DNA of 8,132 nucleotides from Nitrospirota bacterium (GTDB taxonomy: Bacteria; Nitrospirota; CAKKRA01; 9FT-COMBO-42-15): positions 3,616 to 11,747 of the forward strand of contig JAHFEP010000082.1 in assembly GCA_023248415.1 (NCBI GenBank), read 5' to 3'. Positions 1 through 6,601 of the stretch are shown here, one piece after another. The notes beneath the pieces were generated by a model, which searched no databases, was not told the DNA's origin, and was given only the letters and a program-made list of their open reading frames with translations. The translations under genes and the position numbers were made by a program. Each line of letters begins with the position of its first letter. Position 1 is the first letter of the stretch.

Positions 1-12
1 AAAGAAGGGCAA

Positions 13-1707
13 ATGGAATATCAGGTCTCAGCAAGAAAATGGCGTCCACAGAGATTTGAAGACATAATCGGCCAGGGCCATGTAACAAGGACCTTGCAGA
101 ATGCCATTAAAAATGACCGCATTGCCCATGCCTATATCTTTTCCGGCTCAAGGGGCGTGGGAAAGACAACTGCTGCCCGCATTTTAGCAAAGGCATTAAA
201 CTGCATTAATGGACCTACACCAGAGCCGTGCAATAACTGCGACCCCTGCAGGGAAATCACCTCCGGCCTCTCCACTGATGTCCTTGAGATTGACGGCGCA
301 TCAAACACTGGTGTTGATGATGTGCGTGAACTCAGGGAGAATGTAAAATATGCGCCCATGCACGGCAAGTACAAGGTGTATATTATAGACGAAGTGCACA
401 TGCTCTCAAACTCGGCATTTAATGCCCTCCTTAAGACACTGGAAGAGCCGCCAGCCCATGTGATTTTTGTCTTTGCTACAACAGAGGTTCATGAGATACC
501 GGCAACAGTGCTTTCCCGCTGCCAGCATTTTAATTTTAAGAGGCTTACGCTGATAGAGATTGTTGACAGGCTCCGCTTTATTGCAGAGAAAGACGGCATT
601 GATATAAATGATAACGGCCTGTCAATTATTGCAAAGGCAGCAGACGGCAGCATGAGGGATTCTTTAAGCATCCTTGATCAGGTTATATCCTTCTGCGGCA
701 AAAAGGTTGATGAGAAGGAGATTGCAGATGTCCTCGGTGTTATAAATAAGGATATTATGCTGTCATTTATTGACAGATTAAAGAATAAAGATTCTGCAGG
801 CATCATTAAGATAATAAGGGAGGTTCAGGACTGCGGATATGATGTAAGGCAATTCTGCAATAACCTTATTGAGCATATAAGAAATATAATGATTGTAAAG
901 GTATCAATTTCTCCTGAAGAATTAATTGAGCTTTCAAGGGATGCGGTAGATGAAATCAAAAGGCTTGCTGAAGGCCTTTCAATGGAAGATGTGCAGCTTC
1001 TCTTTTCCATATTTTCAAAGGTGCATGAGGAGATAAGGCGGTCTCCATATCCATGGATGTCTCTTGAGATGGCTGCTATAAAGGCTGTGCACATACCCTC
1101 TTTTAAAAATATAGATAAGCTTATTGAATTAGTCAGCAGCAATTCGGGTAATACAAATAAAACAGAACAGAAGTCAGAAGCCAGAAGTCAGAATACAGAG
1201 GGCAGAAGCCAGAAGACTGAAGACAGAAGTCAGGAGTCAGAAGTCAGGAGTCAGAAGTCAGAAGATGTTGTTAAGATGCCGCTAAAAACAGGGGATGTTA
1301 ATTATGGTGTAAGCGAGGCAAATGAACTGAATAATGGAAACGGCTCTTCTGTAAACTGGGAGGAATTAATAAACAGGGTAAAGGAGAAGAAGCCGAATAT
1401 AGGTTCATATCTTGAGCAGGGAGAATTAGTCAGAAGCTCTGAAAGGGAGCTTATAATTGGGTTTAGCGACAGGACATCATTTTTGATAGAAATAATAGAG
1501 AGGGATGATAACAAGAGGATATTAAAAAATCTTATAAATGATATTTGTCATAGGGAGATACAATTGAAATTTGTTAAAATCTCAACAAATGCCAACAGCA
1601 GAAACAGCAATATGAAGGACGGGGTAGATATAAACCCCATGGTAAAAGATGCACTGGATATATTCGGCGGAAAGCTGTTAGGTGTGCGGAAGATAGAGGA
1701 GAGATAG
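13..1707 (+). CDS. dnaX: DNA polymerase III subunit tau (DnaX clamp loader)
   Basis: ATPase subunit of the clamp loader, which opens and places the beta clamp and links the polymerases at the replication fork. The N-terminus (MEYQVSARKWRPQRF) is the classic DnaX start. The Walker A motif GSRGVGKT is at residues 45-52, the four zinc-site cysteines at C64, C73, C76 and C79, Walker B with DEVH at 126-129, sensor 1 near FATTE (154-158), and the SRC arginine finger at 168-170. Residues about 180-365 fit domains II-III. A low-complexity linker follows, containing a heptad-like tract (residues 386-418) encoded by a 7-bp tandem repeat. A conserved tau C-terminal domain covers about 450-530. At 564 aa it is within the family's usual range. 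The ATG is preceded by AAGAAGGG, close to the start and near the window edge. It is the first gene of dnaX-ybaB-recR. No classic AAAAAAG gamma frameshift site is visible in the linker. Confidence 0.97.
   Translation: MEYQVSARKWRPQRFEDIIGQGHVTRTLQNAIKNDRIAHAYIFSGSRGVGKTTAARILAKALNCINGPTPEPCNNCDPCREITSGLSTDVLEIDGASNTGVDDVRELRENVKYAPMHGKYKVYIIDEVHMLSNSAFNALLKTLEEPPAHVIFVFATTEVHEIPATVLSRCQHFNFKRLTLIEIVDRLRFIAEKDGIDINDNGLSIIAKAADGSMRDSLSILDQVISFCGKKVDEKEIADVLGVINKDIMLSFIDRLKNKDSAGIIKIIREVQDCGYDVRQFCNNLIEHIRNIMIVKVSISPEELIELSRDAVDEIKRLAEGLSMEDVQLLFSIFSKVHEEIRRSPYPWMSLEMAAIKAVHIPSFKNIDKLIELVSSNSGNTNKTEQKSEARSQNTEGRSQKTEDRSQESEVRSQKSEDVVKMPLKTGDVNYGVSEANELNNGNGSSVNWEELINRVKEKKPNIGSYLEQGELVRSSERELIIGFSDRTSFLIEIIERDDNKRILKNLINDICHREIQLKFVKISTNANSRNSNMKDGVDINPMVKDALDIFGGKLLGVRKIEER
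1168..1265 (+). repeat. Tandem heptanucleotide repeat, 14 units, inside dnaX
   Basis: Fourteen contiguous 7-bp units with consensus CAGAAGT (variants include CAGAAGC, CAGGAGT, CAGAAGA, CAGAATA, CAGAGGG, CTGAAGA). Three units make 21 bp, so the protein shows a 7-residue period: QKSEARS, QNTEGRS, QKTEDRS, QESEVRS, QKSED. The units are imperfect at the 5' side and cleaner at the 3' side. The tract lies in the flexible linker between the clamp-loader core and the tau C-terminal domain, where an insertion is tolerable. Similar short heptamer repeats (STRR type) are known in several bacteria, usually between genes. Confidence 0.93.
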
Positions 1708-1710
1708 GAG

Positions 1711-2028
1711 ATGTCAAAAAAGATGTTCGGCGATATGATGAAACAGGCAATGCAGATGCAGGAAAGGATGAAGAAGATTCAGGAAGATGTAGGTGTAAAG
1801 ACAGTGGAGGCATCTGCCGGCGGCGGTGTAGTAACAGTGGTTGCAAATGGAAAGCAGGAAATTATCTCTATCAAAATAGACCCCTCTGTTATAAATTCAA
1901 ATGATGCAGATATGCTTCAGGATTTGATATTGGCAGCAGTGAACGAGGCATTGAGAAAGTCTAAGGACATGATGGCAGAGGAGATGAAACAGCTTACAAT
2001 GGGCATTAATATTCCGGGTCTGTTTTAG
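1711..2028 (+). CDS. ybaB: YbaB/EbfC family nucleoid-associated protein
   Basis: Small DNA-binding protein of the YbaB/EbfC family, which forms dimers with a tweezer-like shape and coats DNA. The 105-aa length is typical. The N-terminal helix is methionine- and lysine-rich (KMFGDMMKQAMQMQERMKKIQ), followed by the family's GGGVVTVVANGKQEI strand region (about residues 37-51), the SIKIDPSV segment and a C-terminal helix ending in MGINIPGLF. The start is 3 nt after the dnaX stop. GAGGAG at 1696-1701, inside the end of dnaX, is a suitably spaced ribosome binding site, so translation is probably coupled to dnaX. The dnaX-ybaB-recR order is conserved across many bacteria and supports the call. Confidence 0.96.
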   Translation: MSKKMFGDMMKQAMQMQERMKKIQEDVGVKTVEASAGGGVVTVVANGKQEIISIKIDPSVINSNDADMLQDLILAAVNEALRKSKDMMAEEMKQLTMGINIPGLF

Positions 2029-2036
2029 GGGAATAG

Positions 2037-2636
2037 ATGGCTCAGGCAGGCGTGCTTAACAGATTGATAGAAGAGCTGATGAGGCTTCCTGGTATAGGCC
2101 AGAAGACTGCACAGAGGCTCGCCTTCTTTTTGCTGAAGATGGATGATTCTGAGGCAAGGGGAATTGCGAGGGCAATTGTAGATTTAAAGGAAAAGAGCAG
2201 GTTCTGCTCTGTGTGCAATAATATTACTGAAGCTGAAATATGCGAAATCTGCTCTGACCCGATGCGGGACAGGAAAAAGATTTTAGTTATAGAAGAGCCG
2301 AGCAATCTTTTGGCTATTGAAAAGACCAAGGAATATAAGGGGCTCTATCATGTCCTGATAGGCGCGCTCTCTCCGCTTGACGGGATTGGGCCAAAGGATA
2401 TAAAGATAGAGGGTCTTATGCAGAGGCTCAGCAATGGTCATGGAGTTGAGGAGGTAATAATTGCCACAAACCCTACAATAGAGGGCGAGGCTACTGCAAT
2501 ATACCTTTCAAGGCTTATTAAGTCTGCCGGCATAAAGGCAACAAGGATTGCCTATGGCGTTCCTGTTGGCAGCGACTTGGAATATGCAGATGAGGTGACT
2601 TTAATAAAGTCTCTTGAAGGAAGGCGGGATATATAG
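2037..2636 (+). CDS. recR: Recombination mediator protein RecR
   Basis: RecR acts with RecO (and RecF) to load RecA on SSB-coated single-stranded DNA at gaps. The 199-aa length is standard. The N-terminal helix-hairpin-helix contains LPGIGQKTAQRLAF (residues 17-30). The zinc finger has C57, C60, C69 and C72. The Toprim domain begins at KILVIEEPSN (81-90) and includes the NPTIEGEATAIYLS segment. The C-terminus has the GVPVGSDLEYAD signature, with LIKSLEGRR at the end. The start ATG lies 8 nt after the ybaB stop, with GGGG at 2028-2031 as a weak ribosome binding site. It is the last gene of the replication/repair operon; the palindromic repeat copy A starts 2 nt after its stop codon. Confidence 0.97.
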   Translation: MAQAGVLNRLIEELMRLPGIGQKTAQRLAFFLLKMDDSEARGIARAIVDLKEKSRFCSVCNNITEAEICEICSDPMRDRKKILVIEEPSNLLAIEKTKEYKGLYHVLIGALSPLDGIGPKDIKIEGLMQRLSNGHGVEEVIIATNPTIEGEATAIYLSRLIKSAGIKATRIAYGVPVGSDLEYADEVTLIKSLEGRRDI

Positions 2637-2637
2637 C

Positions 2638-2760
2638 AAGGCTGTTGAAAAAGTCCATCTGCTGTGTTGTCGCTTCGGCCTCGCATCCTCACATACTAAC
2701 TTGTATGCTGCGGTGCGAGTCCTCGCTCCGCCTTGCATCTGGAGCTTTTTGAACAGCCTT
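2638..2760. repeat. 123-bp palindromic interspersed repeat, copy A
   Basis: Starts AAGGCTGTT and ends AACAGCCTT, so the outer arms are a perfect 9-bp inverted repeat, extended inward through AAAAAG and CTTTTT. A central hairpin pairs CTCGCA (2680-2685) with TGCGAG (2714-2719), and CATAC (2692-2696) with GTATG (2703-2707) around a 6-nt loop. By eye about 106 of 123 positions match copy B (3669-3791), with most differences in the outer arms. It has no coding capacity of its own. It could be a REP/MITE-like mobile repeat, and as RNA it could form a long stem that limits readthrough from recR. Neither role is shown by the sequence alone. Confidence 0.88.
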
Positions 2761-2783
2761 ATGGAAGTATTTAAAGAGATGGT

Positions 2784-2792
2784 AAAGGAGGG
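2784..2792 (+). promoter_or_regulatory. Strong ribosome binding site for porC
   Basis: AAAGGAGGG is a near-perfect anti-16S match, 8 nt before the porC ATG. It fixes the porC start and shows that porC is translated independently of the upstream recR. I see no convincing promoter between the repeat and this site. Confidence 0.8.
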
Positions 2793-2800
2793 TTAAAACA

Positions 2801-3373
2801 ATGTATGAGGCAACTGAAATACGATGGCACGGAAGGGGCGGTCAGGGCACAGTTACAGCAGCAAAGCTCTTTGCCCAATCAGCAATGGTGGGCGGCAAAT
2901 ATGTTCAGGCATTTCCGGAATTCGGGCCTGAGAGGACAGGGGCGCCTGTAAAGGCATATAACCGAATCAGCGGCAAAAGGCTCACAATACACTGCGGCGT
3001 AACAAACCCGGGTATAGTAGTAGTTGTTGATCCAACACTTGTAGGAACTACAGATTTTACAGAAGGGACAGATGAAAAGGCGGTATTTTTAGTCAATACA
3101 AAGGATGACCCGGCAGCAGTCCGCAAGAAGATAAATTTAAAAGGCGGAAAGATTTATACCATTGATGCCACAAGGATAAGTCTTGAGATAATAGGAAAAC
3201 CCATTCCAAATACAGCCATGCTCGGCGCATTGGCAAAGGTCTCAGGCATAGTTGATATTAAAAGGGTGCTTGATGATGTTAAGGAGGATTTTGAAAAGAA
3301 ATTTCCTGAGAAGATAACACAGAAAAACCTTGAGGCTGTAAAGAGGGCCTATGAGGAGGTAAAGGGAGAATGA
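2801..3373 (+). CDS. porC: 2-oxoacid (pyruvate):ferredoxin oxidoreductase, gamma subunit
   Basis: Gamma subunit of a four-subunit 2-oxoacid:ferredoxin oxidoreductase, the enzyme that interconverts pyruvate plus CoA with acetyl-CoA, CO2 and reduced ferredoxin. The N-terminus carries the family signature IRWHGRGGQGTVTAAKLFA (about residues 7-25). FPEFGPERTGAPVKAYNRIS (about 39-58) is also typical, as is the TAMLGALAKVSGI segment near residue 135. The 190-aa length fits the family. In the complex this domain contacts the CoA-binding region. The stop overlaps the porD start (ATGA at 3370-3373), so the two are translationally coupled. Substrate could be pyruvate or another 2-oxoacid; the gamma-delta-alpha-beta set favours the POR/VOR group over two-subunit KorAB. 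Confidence 0.93.
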   Translation: MYEATEIRWHGRGGQGTVTAAKLFAQSAMVGGKYVQAFPEFGPERTGAPVKAYNRISGKRLTIHCGVTNPGIVVVVDPTLVGTTDFTEGTDEKAVFLVNTKDDPAAVRKKINLKGGKIYTIDATRISLEIIGKPIPNTAMLGALAKVSGIVDIKRVLDDVKEDFEKKFPEKITQKNLEAVKRAYEEVKGE

Positions 3374-3669
3374 AAAAGGGATGGAAGGATTTGCCAATCG
3401 GCGGTGTAATCTTAGAAGCAGCAAATACAAAAAAATATGCAACAGGCGACTGGAGGACATTCAGGCCAGTAATAGATTTAGATAAATGTACAAACTGCAT
3501 GAGGTGCTGGATATTCTGCCCTGACTCAGCAGTCTGTCTTGTTGATGGCAAGGTGAATCACTTTGATTATGAACACTGCAAGGGTTGCGGCATCTGTGCA
3601 GTGGAGTGTCCTGATAATGTGAAGGCTATTACAATGATAGAAGAGGCAAAGGCAAAAGAAGGAAAGTGA
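3370..3669 (+). CDS. porD: 2-oxoacid (pyruvate):ferredoxin oxidoreductase, delta subunit (2x[4Fe-4S])
   Basis: Ferredoxin-like delta subunit that carries electrons from the thiamine site towards external ferredoxin. Two complete [4Fe-4S] motifs are present: C40, C43, C46, C50 and C70, C73, C76, C80, with the usual prolines after the last cysteine of each. The N-terminal stretch with TGDWRTFRPVID is the standard lead-in of POR delta subunits. At 99 aa the length is normal. The start overlaps the porC stop by 4 nt. The final A of its stop codon is also the first base of repeat copy B, which separates it from porA. Confidence 0.94.
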   Translation: MKKGWKDLPIGGVILEAANTKKYATGDWRTFRPVIDLDKCTNCMRCWIFCPDSAVCLVDGKVNHFDYEHCKGCGICAVECPDNVKAITMIEEAKAKEGK

Positions 3670-3791
3670 CGGCTTCGTAAAAAGTCAATCTGCGGCGTTG
3701 TCGCATCGGCCTCGCATCCTCACATACTAACCTGTATGCTGCGGTGCGAGCCCTCGCTCCGCCTTGCATCTGGAGCTTTTTACTTTGCCGT
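3669..3791. repeat. 123-bp palindromic interspersed repeat, copy B
   Basis: Same length, orientation and core as copy A, again directly after a stop codon. The outer arms differ: ACGGC at 3669-3673 pairs with GCCGT at 3787-3791, then a 3-nt mismatch, then GTAAAAAG against CTTTTTAC. The central hairpin (CTCGCA/TGCGAG and CATAC/GTATG, about 3711-3750) is kept. Of the changes relative to copy A, those at element positions 2/122 and 9/115 are fully compensatory. It lies inside the por cluster, between delta and alpha. Confidence 0.88.
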
Positions 3792-3829
3792 TAGTAAAAA
3801 ATAAAAGATTTAAAGAAAGGGGTAAAAAA

Positions 3830-5035
3830 ATGGGTAAATTAGTTGCATTAACAGGAAATATTGCAGTGGCAACTGCAATGAGGCAGATAAATCCTGATGT
3901 CTGCGCTGCATATCCTATTACACCGTCAACACAGGTGATGGAGCAGTTTTCTGAGTATGTTGCAGACGGCCTTGTTGATACAGAGCTGATTGCGACTGAG
4001 AGCGAGCACAGCGCAATGAGCGCCTGCATAGGCGCTGCTGCAGCAGGCGGCAGGGTGATGACAGCAACATCATCGCAGGGCCTTGCATTGATGTGGGAGA
4101 TGCTCTATATAGCAGCAGGCATGAGGTTCCCTATAACGCTTGCATGTGTGAACAGGGCATTGAGCGCTCCGATCAATATCCACGGAGACCACAGCGATTC
4201 AATGGGCGCAAGGGATTCAGGCTGGATTCAGATATATGCAGAGAATGCACAGGAGGCATATGACAATCAGATACAAACAGTAAGGATTGCCGAGCATATG
4301 GATGTAAGGCTTCCTGTTATGTCCTGTATGGACGGTTTTATAACAAGCCATGCAATTGATTCGCTTGAGCTATTGGATGACAAGACAGTCAGGGATTTTG
4401 CAGGCGAGTACAAGGCAACCCATCCGCTGCTTGATGTTGAGCATCCTGTAACCTACGGCGCATTGGATCTTCAGGACTATTTTATGGAGCACAAAAGGGC
4501 GCAGGCAGAGGCAATGAAGAATTCAAGAAAGGTGATTTTAGATGTAGCAAGGGAGTATAAAAAGCTCTCTGGCAGGGGATTTGAATATTTTGAAGAGTAT
4601 TATATGGATGATGCAGAGATTGCAATTGTTATATTAAGCTCTGCGGCAGGTACTGTAAAGGTAGTTGTTGATGCAATGAGGGCAAAGGGCGAGAAGGTCG
4701 GCTTATTAAGGCCGCGTGTCTTCAGGCCATTTCCGTATAATGAATTATCAGATGCGCTTTCAAATGTAAAGGCAGTTGCAATAATGGACAGGGCTGATTC
4801 ACATGGCGCAGAGGGCGGGCCTTTATTTATGGAGTTTAAGTCTGCGCTATATAATAATAAGAAACAGCCTATAATGATTAATAAGATATTTGGATTAGGC
4901 GGCAGGGATTTGATGCTGCCTGACATAGAGACGGTTTATCGTGAGCTTAGGGATATCAAAAATACTGGAAAGATAAGGACTGTATCCGAATATATAACTG
5001 TCCGCGGAGAGGAGGCGGCATATGGCAAAGCTTAA
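3830..5035 (+). CDS. porA: 2-oxoacid (pyruvate):ferredoxin oxidoreductase, alpha subunit
   Basis: Alpha subunit (domains I and II of the fused enzyme), which helps form the thiamine diphosphate and substrate site. Counting from the chosen start, residues 28-34 are the diagnostic YPITPST, followed by ATESEHSAM (55-63), the SSQGLALMWEM segment (81-91) and NRALSAPINIHGDHSD (108-123). The second domain contains LLRPRVFRPFP and a GGRDL segment near the C-terminus. The 401-aa length is typical. I start it at 3830: GAAAGGGG at 3815-3822 precedes it with good spacing, and the first residues (MGKLVALTGN) match the family. A longer reading from 3764 would translate repeat copy B and is rejected. The last 14 nt overlap porB. 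Confidence 0.94.
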   Translation: MGKLVALTGNIAVATAMRQINPDVCAAYPITPSTQVMEQFSEYVADGLVDTELIATESEHSAMSACIGAAAAGGRVMTATSSQGLALMWEMLYIAAGMRFPITLACVNRALSAPINIHGDHSDSMGARDSGWIQIYAENAQEAYDNQIQTVRIAEHMDVRLPVMSCMDGFITSHAIDSLELLDDKTVRDFAGEYKATHPLLDVEHPVTYGALDLQDYFMEHKRAQAEAMKNSRKVILDVAREYKKLSGRGFEYFEEYYMDDAEIAIVILSSAAGTVKVVVDAMRAKGEKVGLLRPRVFRPFPYNELSDALSNVKAVAIMDRADSHGAEGGPLFMEFKSALYNNKKQPIMINKIFGLGGRDLMLPDIETVYRELRDIKNTGKIRTVSEYITVRGEEAAYGKA

Positions 5036-5942
5036 GGATTTAATCCAAAAAGAGCCTATTATGGAAGGCGGGCACAGGATGTGCCTTGGATGCGGCGCCC
5101 CGATTATCGTAAATCTTATATTAAGGACATCAGATGCGCCAGTTGTCCTTGCAAATGCAACAGGGTGCCTTGAAGTGGCATCCACAATATTTCCTTTTAC
5201 AGCATGGAGGGCGCCTTGGATACACAGCGCCTTTGAGAATGCTGCTGCAACAGCCTCTGGCATTGAGACAATGTACAGGGCATTAAGGAAAAAGGGAAAG
5301 ATAAATAAAAAGATAAACTTTGTTGCCTTTGGCGGAGACGGCGGCACTTATGATATTGGTTTTCAATCCTTATCAGGCGCATTGGAAAGGGGTCACAGGT
5401 TTTTATATGTCTGTTATGACAATGGCGCATATATGAATACAGGTGTGCAACGTTCCAGTTCAACACCCTTTGGCGCATCAACAACCACAAGCCCTGCAGG
5501 TGTTGTAATTCAGGGTAAACTGCAAAAAAGGAAGGACCTGACAAAGATTGTTGTTGCCCACAATATACCCTATGTTGCTCAGGCATCCCCGCACAACTGG
5601 CTTGATTTAACCAAAAAGGCAGAAAAGGCCTTTTCTGTTGACGGGCCTTCATTCATAAATGTTGTATCTCCATGTCCTCCTGGCTGGAAGTCAGAGGCAA
5701 AGGATACAATAGGCCTGTCAAAGATTGCTGTTGATACCTGTTTCTGGCCGTTATATGAGGTGGAAAACGGTAAATATACTATAAATTATAAGCCTAAGGA
5801 GAAACTGCCCATTGATGCATGGTTAAAACCGCAGGGTAGATTCAGGCACCTTTTTAAGCCTGAAAATGCAGAACTTCTTAAACAAATTCAACAAGATATA
5901 GATAAGGAGTGGGAGGCGCTCCAGAGGTTGGCCAGTCTATAA
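5022..5942 (+). CDS. porB: 2-oxoacid (pyruvate):ferredoxin oxidoreductase, beta subunit (TPP-binding)
   Basis: Beta subunit that binds thiamine diphosphate, Mg2+ and a [4Fe-4S] cluster. CLGCGAP (C21, C24), C49 in NATGCLE and C218 in SPCPPGW are the expected four cluster ligands. The TPP motif begins GGDGGTYDIG (residues 104-113) and closes about 25 residues later at DNGAYMNTGVQ (133-143). The SSTPFGA and TSP segments after it are typical of POR beta. At 306 aa it is full length. The start lies within the end of porA, with GGAGG at 5011-5015 six nt upstream, so the pair is coupled and probably made in equal amounts. Together with porC and porD this gives a complete enzyme. Confidence 0.95.
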   Translation: MAKLKDLIQKEPIMEGGHRMCLGCGAPIIVNLILRTSDAPVVLANATGCLEVASTIFPFTAWRAPWIHSAFENAAATASGIETMYRALRKKGKINKKINFVAFGGDGGTYDIGFQSLSGALERGHRFLYVCYDNGAYMNTGVQRSSSTPFGASTTTSPAGVVIQGKLQKRKDLTKIVVAHNIPYVAQASPHNWLDLTKKAEKAFSVDGPSFINVVSPCPPGWKSEAKDTIGLSKIAVDTCFWPLYEVENGKYTINYKPKEKLPIDAWLKPQGRFRHLFKPENAELLKQIQQDIDKEWEALQRLASL

Positions 5943-5957
5943 AAAGGGGTAATCTCC

Positions 5958-5986
5958 TTGAAATTATTGGTATTGTATGCTATATT
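5958..5986 (+). promoter_or_regulatory. Predicted sigma70-type promoter for mglBA
   Basis: TTGAAA (5958-5963), a 17-nt spacer and TATATT (5981-5986), with TGC directly before the -10 giving an extended -10. It lies just after the porB stop and about 90 nt upstream of mglB, implying separate expression of mglBA. Prediction from motif match only. Confidence 0.6.
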
Positions 5987-6004
5987 TGAAATTAAATACT
6001 TAAA

Positions 6005-6051
6005 CCGCCATTAGTAAAGGCGGGGATAAACAGAAAGGCACAGTTCTTTCT
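6005..6051 (+). promoter_or_regulatory. Structured 5' leader of mglB (two small stem-loops)
   Basis: CCGCC (6005-6009) pairs with GGCGG (6019-6023) around a 9-nt loop, and AGAAAG (6032-6037) pairs with CTTTCT (6046-6051). Neither is followed by a T-tract, so they do not look like terminators. They would lie in the leader of a transcript from the promoter at 5958-5986, shortly before the ribosome binding site of mglB (AAGGAG at 6061-6066 or AGGAG at 6069-6073). I recognise no known riboswitch here. Confidence 0.4.
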
Positions 6052-6076
6052 AACGAGGTAAAGGAGTCAGGAGAAG

Positions 6077-6571
6077 ATGGCTGGTTCAGATTTAGTAATG
6101 TATGAAGAGGAGTTCAAGCTGATTGATGAAGAGCTCTCCAAGCTCCATGAGCAGGCAAATGCCAAGCTGACATTTGTTGTGGATAAAAATGGACAGCTTA
6201 TAACAGCAGTTGGGGAGACAGAAAATCTTGATACCACATCCTTAGCCTCTCTTACAGCAGGCAATATTGCAGCTACAGGCGGAATGGCAAAGCTCATCGG
6301 AGAAAAAGAGTTTTCCATCCTTTTTCATGAAGGGGAGAGGGATAATATCCATATATCTATAATCAGCCAGAGGGTCATACTTGTTGTTATATTTGACCAG
6401 AGGTCATCCTTAGGACTCGTAAGACTGCGGGTTAAAAAGAGCGCAGAGGCATTGTCAAATATATTTAATCGCATTCTTCTGAAGGTGGAAAAGGAGAAGG
6501 GTGTAAAGGGTGAGGCTAAGTCGCCATTTGCTGAGATTACAGAAGAGGATATTGATAAGCTCTTCACCTAA
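6077..6571 (+). CDS. mglB: MglB-like roadblock/LC7 protein, GTPase-activating partner of MglA
   Basis: A 164-aa roadblock/LC7 protein that closely resembles Myxococcus xanthus MglB as I recall it. Shared stretches include LVMYEEEF (residues 6-13), VDKNGQLI (35-42), LDTTSLASLTAGN (51-63) and VVIFDQRSSLGLVRLR (103-118), plus the C-terminal SPFAEITEEDIDKLF (149-163). In Myxococcus, MglB dimers bind MglA, stimulate GTP hydrolysis and mark the lagging pole, so that polarity machinery and type IV pili or gliding complexes are placed correctly. No signal peptide or membrane segment is seen; it should be cytoplasmic. It is immediately upstream of mglA (30-nt gap), the same order as in known mglBA operons. 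An internal ATG at residue 8 is possible, but the first ATG has good ribosome binding sites. Confidence 0.93.
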   Translation: MAGSDLVMYEEEFKLIDEELSKLHEQANAKLTFVVDKNGQLITAVGETENLDTTSLASLTAGNIAATGGMAKLIGEKEFSILFHEGERDNIHISIISQRVILVVIFDQRSSLGLVRLRVKKSAEALSNIFNRILLKVEKEKGVKGEAKSPFAEITEEDIDKLFT

Positions 6572-6601
6572 AACTGAAAATATGGAAGGAAGAAACGGTT
6601 A

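Noticed and set aside
1168..1265. Heptamer array considered as a CRISPR
   Set aside because: Units are 7 bp, contiguous and without spacers, and the tract is read in frame within dnaX.
1524..1530. A AAA AAT run as a possible -1 frameshift site in dnaX
   Set aside because: It lies deep in the tau C-terminal domain, far past where gamma should end, and no stimulatory stem or internal Shine-Dalgarno sequence is evident.
2614..2796. A 60-codon + strand reading frame between recR and porC
   Set aside because: It overlaps the end of recR and then translates repeat copy A. No ribosome binding site or family resemblance; chance frame.
3764..3829. Upstream 22-codon extension of porA
   Set aside because: It starts inside repeat copy B, and the family's N-terminus begins at the ATG at 3830, which has a good ribosome binding site.
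4895..5652. Long antisense frames opposite porA/porB (150 and 151 codons)
   Set aside because: They lie fully opposite strongly recognised genes, have shadow-like composition and no recognisable domains.
5987..6060. Leader of mglB as a c-di-GMP (GEMM) riboswitch
   Set aside because: The GGCGGGG and AAAGGCA patches are suggestive, but the conserved GEMM core elements and paired P1/P2/P3 layout are absent.
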